Positions 12,701-20,424 of a DNA stretch of 64,000 bases are shown here, piece by piece. The position numbers and the translations under genes were made by a program. The stretch is from Amblyornis subalaris (lineage: Eukaryota; Chordata; Aves; Passeriformes; Ptilonorhynchidae), in the NCBI GenBank assembly GCA_018881555.1, contig JACAXG010000013.1, positions 6,548,191-6,612,190 on the forward strand. Reading direction: 5' to 3'. Under the pieces are notes generated by a model. It saw only the letters and a program-made list of their open reading frames with translations. It had not been told where the DNA came from and did not search any database. How positions within the stretch are numbered: the stretch's first letter is position 1; every line of letters begins with the position of its first letter.

Positions 12701-15700
12701 AAACTAGTCTTGTAAAAAGAATATGATAAAAATATGTTAAATATGAATATTTTGCTGTTTGTGTTTAGTATGACAGCTATTTACANGGATGAAAAAACGC
12801 AACTCTGGTGTTTAGACCAGAACAGCAGCAGATCCTGCTGGCAGGCTAGGTGATTTGTATCCCTTTAATCATCAGCTTCAATGCCTAATTACATCTTTAA
12901 TTAACATTATAGCGTTTTAAATGTCTTAATTATGCTTTGGCAACACTTGCCTATTGTTTAAAAACACCCCAAGCNCGAAGATGCCGCAGCCGGGCTGCGC
13001 GTGGGCTCTCGGCCGCCTCCTTTCTCCCTTCTCTGAGCCCGTGAGTCTGTCAGCACCCCGATCTCCAAGCGGTTAATCCACCTTTAGTGTTTGTATTTAA
13101 ACATCGGCCCATCGTTTGTGAACTAAAACTACATAGCAGGTGTTAATTGAGNGCTAATTTATTTAAATTCCTCGTCATTAAAGTGATTAAGGGAGGGAGT
13201 GTGTTCCTAGTTGTTGGAGAGGTTATTTGCTTTTTAAGTAAAAAAAAAAATAAGTAAAATAATTAAGAAGCGGTAGTCTGCAGAGAGAGAGGTGAATACT
13301 TAAAAAAAAAGGTACCTGTAGCCTGATGATTGCCCTGCAGGAAGCTGCGAGCCTGGTAAAGGTCAGGCTCTGTGCTCAGACAGACTCCCTGGCTTCCCAC
13401 CAACTTCAACTTATCTCAGAACTAAAGTTGGCTGCAAGGCATCAATTTAAGGACAGCTTTATACACTTAAGAGACTGGACACAACCGGGACAACTTGTGT
13501 GAAAGAGGATGAACAGAAAAACCTGAGATCCAGCAGGTAGGGAAAAAAGTGAAAGAACTGGAAGNTGAACTGATGAAGGCAGAGGAATAAATCTCAATGC
13601 CTGTGCCAAGTAACTTAATAGTGCTGTGACCAGCACTGCGAGGTGTTAGAAACCAGCTTTTCTGTCCTGCTTCAGTTTACTTTCTAAGAATGATGCCCTG
13701 CTGTGTCTGACTGGGTTCTCCTCATTGCTCGAGTCATATAGCAAAAAAATGTCTAGAAAAAGAGTTAAGAATATGTTGCTTATTTATTAAGGACTCTTAA
13801 AAGCTACCTCCAAGACCTGGCAATATAGTTAGTGCCTGAAGCCTCTTCTTTTGCTTGGATTGAGTTCCTTTACTGAAGTTAATGATCAATATTGGCTTTG
13901 TTCTGCTTNGTTGAGGCTGTTGAGGACACTGTAAGCTGCCGGTAGAAAGGAGTAGCTGGTAGTGAGAGTCTGCTTGAATTGCCTTTTCTAGCTTTTGTGG
14001 AGTGGCTGTTGCTAAGCAATAATTGGGAGGAGTACAAGGATTTCATTCATTTTATAGCTACTCCCAGTAATGGCTTCGTTCTGTCATCACTGCCTTTGTT
14101 TTTATTTGCCTTTGGTAATACAGTTGCAACCACATACACTACCNGAGGGAGTGATATGCTAAATCTGACTAACAAGACAGTTATTTTACAGCCAGCCATT
14201 AGCCATGATTGCCGAGTTTGAGGTGACAGCAACATTTACAATGCTGAGTCACATTCATAATGATGTTTCAAAGCACTTGGCAATAAGTCTGTGGGCTTTA
14301 AAGATATTGAAATGCTCATAGATGGGTATANCCAGATATTTTAATAGTTTCTCTCTGTATCTTGAGATGTGTCCAAAGTCTGGTTCAGCACTGCTGTCAA
14401 TCAAAAAGCACTTTGCAGCTCTGTACACTAGTTAATGCTTTTTGTTTATATATATATAGGTATGTAACCNATATTTTTAAAAGCTACTACATAGCTGATT
14501 TGGGTGGTATGGTATATCCCTTCATGCCGTAGGGTCTGCTTAGGGTCCCAGCTGGTCTTGCTGGAGCAAGCCTGGATTTCATGGAAGGGCTTGAAGTCAA
14601 ACTGAGAGCCTCCTCTTAGTGATCTGTGTGCAGGCCAATGAAGCAAAACCATTTTTACTCAGTGATTTAGCAAAAAAATAACTCCTGTGCATGAAGACAT
14701 CTCTATTGAAAAATTATCTCTCCCGTGGCAAAATTTGGAGGAGGATGTTCAGAATTGTTAAAATAGCTGGTTTAGTTAAAATGGCTGAGTACATCCAAAA
14801 ATAATCTCTAACCCAGGGAATGCTTTCTGTCAGGGACAGCCGTTTACACACGCGGTAACAGGATCACAGCAGCTCCAGGCTGGCATTCAGCTGGGAGAGG
14901 GGGCACATGTCTGCCTCCCACGTAGCTCTCACTGTCACAAACAGGACTGAGGGAACTCCTCTGCTGGGCTTGGGTGCCTGAACTGTCACCATTCGAGGTC
15001 ATGGTTCTGCCCATAAAGCCCTGAGAAACACTCCAGAAGTGGGGATGACATTGCCAACATGTGCATTCGAACTTGTTTTGGTTCTCTGGAGCAATCCAAC
15101 AGGATAACTGATAAGGCAACAAGTGTACAGTGACTTGAGAGCTGTGCTTGGGATGGAAATTGGATCAAGTCTTGTTATAAAATGGAATACTTTATTACTG
15201 GGGGGAAACGTCTGTCTCCTGAGTGGGGAGTGTCCCCGCTATGGCATGGGGCTGTTTTCATTCTATCCAGTGGGTCACTGGTTCAGTGCTTTCCCTGCAC
15301 AGAGTGCTTTGCAGGTCCTGTCTGCATCACGCTTACAGGACCTTGGGTTTTATTGCTGTCTTTCAGAATAAGAAACAGGAACATGAGGTGATGCCACTTG
15401 GCCAAGGCCACAGAGGAAGGTGGTGGCAACAGAATTGTACCTTGAGATTTCCCAGGTACTGTGATCCTCGTGATCTGCTGTGGAACCAAAGGTCTTCTAG
15501 AGGCTAATTATCTGGGGTGATGCTTTTAAGTTACTCACAGATAGGCACTTCTGCAAATGACATCAGGCACTCACCTCAGCCTTTAGGTAGTCACACACTT
15601 GGTCAAGCCCAGCCTGTGCTGTGCACCAGCCAGGCTGCTGCTGCACTTTGCCACTGTCAGCCAGGCAAACAGCTCAGGCTACTGCACGTGCCTGTTCCCT

Positions 15701-18700
15701 CTCAGGGCAANGGGCACTGTGGTTTGCAGCTGGGATCACCGGGCAGCTCACACCCCAAGTGTCGTGAAAAACTGACCCCAGGATGCGATTTTCTCTGTCT
15801 TACCGCAGAGGTGAAGCCCGAGGTGAATTTTCATAAGCTCCATGGAATTCTTCAGCTGGGCTCTTGGAGCTCATCTGGCCAAAGCCTGTGGCTGCTGCTC
15901 GAGTGCCCAGCCCGGGGCTCTCTGGGCTGTAGGATGGCAGAGCAGCTGCCCCACGGTCCTTGGCTCCTGTCTGGCTGCTCCTCGGGAAGGTGGGTTTCTT
16001 CATGGTGATCTGCACAGCTGGCCTGTGGGCAGCGCCTCCAAAGCTTTCCAGCTCTTTAGCTCCTGGAAGTAGAATTGTCCCCACGTCAGGCAGGAAGCAG
16101 TGGGGGCTCACCAGTACAGCACACGCAGTAACAGGGGGTGGGAAACTGGGATGTCTGAGCTCAGCCTGTCTGGGCTCTGCACAGACTGAAACCTGCACGG
16201 CTGCATGAGCCAAGCCTGACTCCTGGCCAGGGCTGGTGAGCTCTGGGTATGTTCAAGGTGCTGTTCTGGTTGCAGAGGGCTTCCAGCACAAGCCAAGAGG
16301 GTCAGGTGGTACCATAAATGAAGTATAGACACAGCCAACGTGTTGGGCCAAGCTGGAATCCCTGGAGGGATGAAGCTCAGGGATGAGACTTCTCTGAGAG
16401 GGAACATCATCTCCACCTTGTCATCCTTGACCCAGGAGGAAGAGGGACCAAAAGCAGAAACACAGAACAACTTGCATCCAGCTCTGAGAGGTACCCAAGC
16501 TGACTGCATTTTCAGGGGCATTTCTCTTCTCTTGAGCCTACAAAATTGTTTGGGTCTGGCTTCTGCTTGGCAAATGTCTGTGATTCTGCCTGATGTTGAG
16601 CAGCAGCAAATTTTTGTGCTGAGTTGGTCAACACAGAAATGCATGTGCTTACCTGGGGAAACAGAGAGATGTGCACTGGATGCTGCAGACCCAAATTCAT
16701 TTTCAGCAACACATTTAAATATTCCAGAATCTTCTGGAAAAGCTTCTGTAATAACCAGGGTGCAGACTTCCTCTGAAACAAGAGATTCAGGCATGTTGTT
16801 GTACCAGAAAGGCCAAACGTTAACCTGTAGGAATTGCTGTTTACAGGACTGTTACTTAGTGATGGTGTTTGGCATCAATAAAGTACAAAAAAAGGGATGT
16901 ACAGGGCATAGGAANTCAAGGGATTAAGAAGGAACAAGATGAAGGAAGACTCTTACTGTGATATTAATGAAACAAGACACATTTTTTGTGGTGTTTTGTT
17001 TGCCTGTTTTGGTTGAGTTTTTTTGGGTTTTGTTTGCTTCATTGGTTTGGTTTTGTTTTTGTTTTTCTTTTGCTAAATTCTGTCTTTTTTGCACAAGTTT
17101 AAACTCCACAAAATATTATAGATCAGAATGGCTGATATGTTTTCTCTTAGCACAGGGTACCCTTCATTGACTGAGTGTAAAAGGATTGATGCCTTTTCCC
17201 CCCAGTGTTGTGAAAAAANTCAGGGTCTTTCAGGTGCTTGTGTCAAAACTGAGATCTTCAAAACTCTTGGCCTGGCTCTGAATGTTGTCTTCTGGCTACC
17301 CTTTGGACATTATTGTTTTATCTTGGATGAGGTAGGAAATACTGAGTGTGGGGTAATTAACTGGTGAGGAGTCTAACAAAAAGTGCAGTGTACTTACCAG
17401 GAACTGCTGATGAACAAGCCTCTGCTCAAGATAAGAGAGAAAGAGTTTAAATGGTTATAATGTCAGAATGAAAAAAAACCTCTTCAGCTCTTCCTCCCGC
17501 TCCCCCCTCAGCTGCCACCCTGGTTACAAGGGAACAATTTTCCCTTCTGCCCATCCAGANGAATAGCATCTGGATAGGGAAATCTCAGCTTTGGCTGTGG
17601 AACCTGATGGTAGGAACACCTCTCCACCGAGGTGATACAGAAAGAGCTCCCCTGACTCTGGAGTTGGCTGCTGTGGGTTTGGCCCTCTGGAGCTCTGACC
17701 TCAGGCCTGGGAATATCAGAAATCATTCAAAATGAGGTTTTATATATATATATATATCTATCTTTTTTTCCCCTGAGTTCATCAGTAGTTCTAGTATATG
17801 GAGACAACGNCTGCATGGCTCAGCAGTCCTGTCATTAATAACTAACAGCACGGAATCTCCCCCGTTGTGCCTGACCCGCTCGTGCGTTGCCAGGGGAAGC
17901 NCAGACTGTGCAGCAGCAGCCTGTGACTTCAGTCATCTGATATCGTAAACTTGACTCTGCTCCTACAAACCATCTCCTGGTTTTCACAGCAGTTCTCTTT
18001 GCTGTCTGATCGCTGTCCCAGCGAAATGGCTGTGCCCCAGACAGAGGTAGCAGCACCTACTTTTTCGCAGTATCCGGAAGTCNGCAGAGTCCACGATGGG
18101 ATCGTATTCCCTGTACCAGCGAACCTGCAGGGTGGGGGTGGCGTGAATGCGACACTCAAACACCACCAGCTGACCCTTCGTAGCTCTTANGTTTTGTAGG
18201 CCCTGCAGGAGAAAAGATTTGTGTTAAATGTCTGATCCAAATATTTCCCCATTGAAGCAATTGGTGGGAAATGACATTCCCTTCATGAAGGGAGGAAGAT
18301 GGTCTCATGGCNGTATTTTTATTTTACTTACAATAGTTGACTTAATTCTAAATGCGTTTGCAGTGGGTTGTGAGTGGAAGTTTTTTTATCAGCAGACCAG
18401 TGCTCATTAAAATCTTGCTTGTATCTTTAAATAGAGATACAAATTCAGGAAAAACATCCATTCCACTNGATGCAACAAAATAAGGGTGGTTACTACGTGA
18501 GGTTTCCACTTCAGCCTCCTTTGCAGGAAATAAATGAGATTAATTTATATAAGTGGTTCTGTCTGTCTGGATTGTTTACCAATTAAGATGCTAGTTTGAT
18601 AGCGTCATTAACGAAGTATGCTGGCTTCTTTGAATTGTAAATAAACCAGTGTTCCAGCCTAGAAATACCTTCTGATGGAACAAGAAAATGCAAAATCCGA

Positions 18701-18815
18701 TGCTGGTAGCTGCAGGACAAGCTGTGTTGTTCAGACAACTTGTGNTCTTTACCTTTGTAAACACAGGTGTGCTTCCATAGACAGACCCAGCCAGGCTCAC
18801 CGAGGGACTCTGCAT
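58..18815 (-). CDS. MYOT: Predicted long myotilin isoform with an extra palladin/myopalladin-like Ig domain
   Basis: Twelve exons chain without a frame break: 18815-18753, 18202-18061, 16772-16653, 16062-15804 and 9933-9331, then the seven downstream exons of the short form. They total 2,131 coding bases, i.e. 710 residues plus one base inside the window. Exit phases along the chain are 0,1,1,2,2,0,0,2,0,1,2,1 and each acceptor supplies exactly the missing bases. Residues about 17-107 form an I-set Ig domain with Cys38, Trp50 and D83-S-G-I-F-K-C89, closely like Ig2 of myopalladin (shared GQLVVFECR, DFRIL, CTLVI, PEDSG). Residues 110-266 are a Ser/Pro-rich linker ending at the normal myotilin start Met (residue 267). 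The start at 18815 is chosen because this ATG is the first codon of its exon and is preceded in the genome by an in-frame TAG. That the exons are spliced to MYOT is inference from phase and distance; no transcript data were available. Confidence 0.78.
660..825 (-). CDS. MYOT: MYOT exon: first half of the C-terminal Ig domain
   Basis: A 166-base exon with acceptor tcttcaatttag and donor gtatcc (phase 1 in, 2 out). It encodes AKEHHMPPTFIFKPQSKK followed by the B strand LECQIS, the conserved AIP turn and the C strand YWKRNNEMVQ. This is collinear with human myotilin from AKEHKRAP to NTDRI. Cys of LECQ and Trp of YWK are the Ig core residues. Confidence 0.93.
1309..1516 (-). CDS. MYOT: MYOT exon: most of the first conserved Ig domain
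   Basis: A 208-base exon with acceptor tctccctcacag and donor gtaaga (phase 0 in, 1 out). It encodes VSGLPTPDVMWYQNGR, HKMIVSEKG, then DAGTYECVAVNRAGEASFTV. This matches the human exon SGLPAPDVSWYLNGR to AGEATFTV. Trp and the DAGTYEC motif mark the C and F strands of an I-set Ig domain. Confidence 0.95.
2591..2642 (+). repeat. 26-base tandem duplication beside a MYOT splice donor
   Basis: Two copies (2591-2616 and 2617-2642) of a 26-base unit starting aatggaattggaaggga, with one mismatch. On the minus strand the repeat begins at the sixth base of the intron following the exon ending at 2648. Confidence 0.95.
2648..2780 (-). CDS. MYOT: MYOT exon: linker and start of the first conserved Ig domain
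   Basis: A 133-base exon with acceptor cccttttcag and donor gtaatg (phase 2 in, 0 out). It encodes RSRPSSRGDDRG, then DSIQEKFFQPRF and EEGRFCRLDFK, equivalent to human SRSTSRGDVND, AIQEKFYPPRF and DEGRFCRMDFK. As in human, the usual B-strand Cys is replaced by Phe (LDFKV for LECRV) with a Cys three residues earlier. A 26-base direct repeat starts six bases into the following intron. Confidence 0.94.
3146..3173 (+). repeat. 14-base tandem duplication
   Basis: Two exact copies of ggattaagatcata in the intron downstream of the 50-base MYOT exon. Confidence 0.95.
3342..3391 (-). CDS. MYOT: MYOT small linker exon
   Basis: A 50-base exon too short to appear as an independent ORF. The acceptor is ctctttctctttccaag and the donor gtaaag (phase 0 in, 2 out). 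It encodes HQNAENIRLQVPTTHVR, which aligns with human HNSEHARLQVPTSQVR. A rival donor eight bases upstream (gtaagg after CAT) would break the phase into the next exon, so the downstream donor was chosen. Confidence 0.9.
5389..5490 (-). CDS. MYOT: MYOT exon: RLTYEERMARRLLG linker
   Basis: A 102-base exon, phase 0 in and out, with acceptor ctgctttcag and donor gtaaac. It encodes RLTYEERMARRLLGPVNAA and continues to NMQNAQ. The motif is shared by myotilin, palladin and myopalladin and sits before the first conserved Ig domain. The N at 5431 falls in the third position of a TCN (Ser) codon. Confidence 0.94.
7394..7544 (-). CDS. MYOT: MYOT exon: conserved linker helix
   Basis: A 151-base exon with acceptor tcttcctgcacaagtag and donor gtaagg (phase 2 in, 0 out). 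It encodes HYSQPMYNKQ, then SDQEIRGTKEALIQDLEKKL and CKDNLLQNGNQ. Human myotilin has DHEIQGSKEALIQDLERKL here and palladin has an equivalent segment. The N at 7444 is the first base of an nTG codon, Leu if C or T. Confidence 0.94.
9331..9933 (-). CDS. MYOT: MYOT exon containing the canonical start Met and the Ser-rich domain
   Basis: A 603-base exon with acceptor gtgttgtcttccttaag and donor gtaagt (phase 2 in and out). From 9719 downward it encodes MFNYERPKHFIQSKN, then the Ser-rich region containing KQSSILIQPR and FSSSSSLSSSITLSS, and ends QSPAAFLCSVLPSQPDYNSQ. From 9933 to 9720 the same frame is fully open (RENPHQESLYSARQGF through SPTKTQ to SSMCQPT). In the short form this is 5' untranslated; in the predicted long form it is coding. 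The LSPTK motif also occurs in palladin between its Ig2 domain and its FNYARPKQF segment, which supports the long reading. Confidence 0.93.
10796..10811 (+). repeat. Poly-A run
   Basis: Sixteen consecutive A, about 90 bases from the TATA candidate. No retroelement body is recognised beside it. Confidence 0.9.
10888..10897 (-). promoter_or_regulatory. Candidate TATA box of the internal MYOT promoter
   Basis: On the minus strand the sequence reads gggtatatatagcagc, a strong TATA match, followed about ten bases later by a CAGCTG E-box (10873-10878), a binding type for myogenic bHLH factors. It lies about 1 kb upstream of the exon holding the canonical start Met. It could drive a short muscle transcript that splices into the acceptor at 9933. 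No direct evidence of use. Confidence 0.35.
11643..11760 (-). other. MYOT: Candidate noncoding first exon of short MYOT
   Basis: On the minus strand a strong donor (GGCTGTAG followed by gtaagg) ends at 11643, just at the edge of the CpG island. A transcript starting in the island could splice from here to the acceptor at 9933. The 5' boundary given is only indicative. Inference from splice signal and position. Confidence 0.33.
11690..12140. promoter_or_regulatory. CpG island inside the MYOT locus
   Basis: About 450 bases very rich in C+G and in CG dinucleotides (runs of cccgg, gccgc, gcgcgg), in contrast to flanks of ordinary composition. It lies between the extra Ig exons and the canonical first coding exon, which suits an internal promoter for the short form. 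A 20-base direct repeat (gggcacagccccggccccgg) occurs at 12014-12033 and 12052-12071. Long ORFs here on both strands are a by-product of GC richness. Confidence 0.75.
12278..12440 (+). mobile_element. CR1 LINE 3' fragment
   Basis: About 160 bases of CR1 3' tail, sense on the plus strand: ccagagaagctg, ccctggaagtgttct, tggaaggtgtccctgccc, cccttccagcccaaacc, tgtgattctga. It lies directly beside the CpG island. Confidence 0.88.
15365..15450 (+). mobile_element. Possible ancient MIR-type SINE
   Basis: The order agaaacaggaacatgagg, ccacttggccaaggccaca, ggtggcaacagaattg resembles the MIR core (gaaactgagg, acttgcccaaggtcaca, tggcagag). Decayed; similarity by eye only. Confidence 0.35.
15804..16062 (-). 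CDS. MYOT: Predicted long-MYOT linker exon
   Basis: A 259-base open segment between acceptor ggacaattctacttccag and donor gtaaga (phase 1 in, 2 out). It encodes AKELESFGGAAHRP, MKKPTFPRSSQTG, SYSPESPGLG and SSKSPAEEFHGAYENSPRAS: low-complexity, Ser/Pro-rich and without a recognisable domain. Entry phase matches the Ig exon at 16653 and exit phase matches the exon at 9933, so it bridges the extra Ig domain to myotilin. Equivalent linkers in palladin and myopalladin diverge fast, so the lack of clear similarity is expected. Confidence 0.7.
16653..16772 (-). CDS. MYOT: Predicted long-MYOT exon: second half of the extra Ig domain
   Basis: A 120-base exon with acceptor atctcttgtttcag and donor gtaagc (phase 1 in and out). 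It encodes EVCTLVITEAFPEDSGIFKC and VAENEFGSAASSAHLSVSPG. Palladin has ICTLVIAETFPEDAGIFTC in its second Ig domain and myopalladin an equivalent segment. The DSGIFKC motif supplies the F-strand Cys of the Ig fold. Confidence 0.88.
16975..17085 (+). repeat. T/G-rich low-complexity tract
   Basis: About 110 bases of T-rich sequence with interspersed G (ttttggttgagtttttttgg and similar) in an intron of the extra-Ig region. Shorter tracts of the same type lie near 41,790-41,840 and 57,125-57,150. Confidence 0.8.
17741..17757 (+). repeat. Short (TA)n microsatellite
   Basis: Seventeen bases of alternating TA inside the intron between the two halves of the extra Ig domain. Confidence 0.9.
18061..18202 (-). 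CDS. MYOT: Predicted long-MYOT exon: first half of the extra Ig domain
   Basis: A 142-base exon with acceptor tttctcctgcag and donor gtaggt (phase 0 in, 1 out). It encodes GLQN, KGQLVVFECRIHATP, VRWYREYDPIVDS and DFRILRK. Myopalladin Ig2 shares LQNL, GQLVVFECR, WYREG and DSPDFRILQK. Cys of FECR and Trp of RWY are the Ig core pair. Compared with palladin, a short PRS-type insertion between RILRKK and EVCTL is absent. Ns at 18083 (GCN, Ala) and 18190 (nTA) fall in codons. Confidence 0.88.
18753..18815 (-). CDS. MYOT: Predicted first coding exon of long MYOT
   Basis: A 63-base exon with acceptor cttttctttgccatctag and donor gtaaag (phase 0 in and out). It encodes MQSPSVSLAGSVYG and then STPVFTK. 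In myopalladin and palladin the same spot reads QSPTNYL or HSPTSYL followed by PVFTK, so QSP and PVFTK align. The exon opens with ATG and the codon before it in the genome is TAG. It is therefore either the true start or a continuation of an unseen upstream coding exon in phase 0. Confidence 0.72.
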
Positions 18816-20065
18816 CTAGATGGCAAAGAAAAGTGATTTTTATAGCTTGAGTTTTTCATNTGCAGAAACCTGGATGCGTTGCTGGCATTTTATTTTGAAA
18901 GAGAAGANGATTCAGAGTGTCTTATCTGTTGCTNATGTTCCAGGCTAATAAATACCCCNTGNAGAGTCTCCACTCAAGAGTTTCAAGAGGAAATAACTCC
19001 CTGGCCTGTGAACACCAAGTTAGTGGGCAGAGGAGCTGATAACCAGTAAATGTTGCTCAGAGCTTTAAGCCAATTACTTGCCCACATCTTGCAGCCTCTG
19101 TGTAAAGATCTGTGCTGCTGCCAGTAGCTGTCCCCTGCTACAGAGCTCCTGACCTGGTTCAGCTGATCCAGGTCTAGCACTCCCTGGCTTGTGTGGTTGC
19201 TACAGTGAGGCTGAACATAGAGAAATGAGCAGGCTCTTTCTGCTCGGTCCTGACATCCTCTGTTAGAGCTCAGCTGACACAGGTTCCAGTCAGACTTCTG
19301 ATTAAGCAAGAAAGGCAGTTTAAGGGTGATCAAATATTTGCAGCGTCCTGGTTCTACGGTGGAGTGTCGATGTGCACTCATCTCTGTCTCATTTAGCTTT
19401 GGAACCATGTGTCTTGTCTAAAAATGTGCTTGGGTTTGTTTTGCTGTGACACTGGTCTTTTTTATAATCTGTTCTGTGAAAAATCCCAAGTTATCAGCTG
19501 TTTCCCTCCCAGCCTAAGTTAAGATGAGAGTCTGTCTCTGGGTGTTCTGACATCCCCAGCTCTTGGCCACGTATGGGCTCTAAACCAACTCTCTATTCTG
19601 AAGTGAATGTTTGAAGTACAACTGTGGCAGCCTCTTGAGCATTTCCATCCCTGTCACCTGCTCCATCCACTCTTGGCAATTCTGACTAGGAAGTGTTCAA
19701 AGCCAGAAAGCCCTTTTCCAGAGCTTAGGGTCCAGATCTTGATGTTCATGATGACCCTTGCTTCTTAGTCACCAGAGGAAGATGAGCTTGAGGTGATCCT
19801 TGCAAATATTTCTAGTATGCTGTAAATAATAATTAAAAAGAGCGTAACCTGCTCTTTGAGGGTCAATAGATAAGGCTGAATTAAAGTGGTGTAACTCTGG
19901 TGAACTGGATGGTTGTGACACTGCACTGGCTGAGGAACTAAGGGACAGCAAAACACTGGTGGCTCTCTGCTTTTTCCTGGTGTGTGGGGAAAAGTAAACA
20001 CGGCAGGATGGAGACAGAGGCTTTAGGAGGCTGAGTATACTTGATCCAATAATATTTACACTTAC

Positions 20066-20139
20066 TGTGACATTCCTCTGGCCCTGACAGGATGCTGAGA
20101 CTTGCAAGGGAGCTTAGCCTTCGGATTTACCCTAAGAAC
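20066..20139 (-). other. MYOT: Candidate 5' untranslated exon of long MYOT
   Basis: A strong acceptor (tatgtttgtctctgcag) and a near-perfect donor (CACA, gtaagt) bound 74 bases. Spliced to the exon starting at 18815 it would place in-frame stops (TAG, TAA) upstream of the ATG and give the context CACAATGC, with A at -3. That is what a 5' UTR exon should look like. No coding role: the frame needed is not open. Confidence 0.4.
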
Positions 20140-20367
20140 CTGCAGAGACAAACATAAACAGGTGTGTGTTTAGAACTGTCTCCTTTTCTTAAGACACAGA
20201 AATGACTTTGTTTTGTGAGCTGAGCATAGGTTGCTTGGAGGCACATAGATGTGCCAGAGGAAATAGANACATCCTGAGTACTTGTGAGTAGGCTTAGGTC
20301 ACCTCCGAGACATGGAGACACCTAATCAAGATCATTGATACAGACCTCTGCAAAAGACCCAAGTTAC

Positions 20368-20424
20368 CTGTGAAACGTGTCTCCATGGTGGAGTTAGGGT
20401 CTTCCTGCATTTGGATGGAAAAGT
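20368..20424 (-). other. MYOT: Candidate 57-base upstream exon of long MYOT
   Basis: Bounded by acceptor caagggttttctttag and donor gtaact. It contains CCACCATGG, an excellent start context, but that frame exits in phase 1 and does not match the phase-0 exon at 18815. It would give an overlapping upstream ORF rather than an N-terminal extension. Probably untranslated if real; possibly an alternative to the exon at 20066. Confidence 0.28.

Larger units (their letters stand above)
9934..15803. other. Large intron separating the short and long MYOT parts
   Basis: Contains the TATA/E-box candidate (10.9 kb), CpG island (11.7-12.1 kb), a CR1 fragment (12.3 kb), an AT-rich stretch with many TAAT/ATTA cores (about 12.7-13.2 kb) and a possible MIR (15.4 kb). 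No further coding exon recognised. Confidence 0.6.

Noticed and set aside
18983..19408. 141-codon minus-strand ORF as a further coding exon of long MYOT
   Set aside because: No similarity to palladin-family linkers and no acceptor/donor pair giving phase 0 into the exon at 18815.
20368..20424. 57-base exon as an N-terminal coding extension of long MYOT
   Set aside because: The frame starting at its excellent CCACCATGG exits in phase 1, whereas the next coding exon needs phase 0; kept only as a possible UTR exon.
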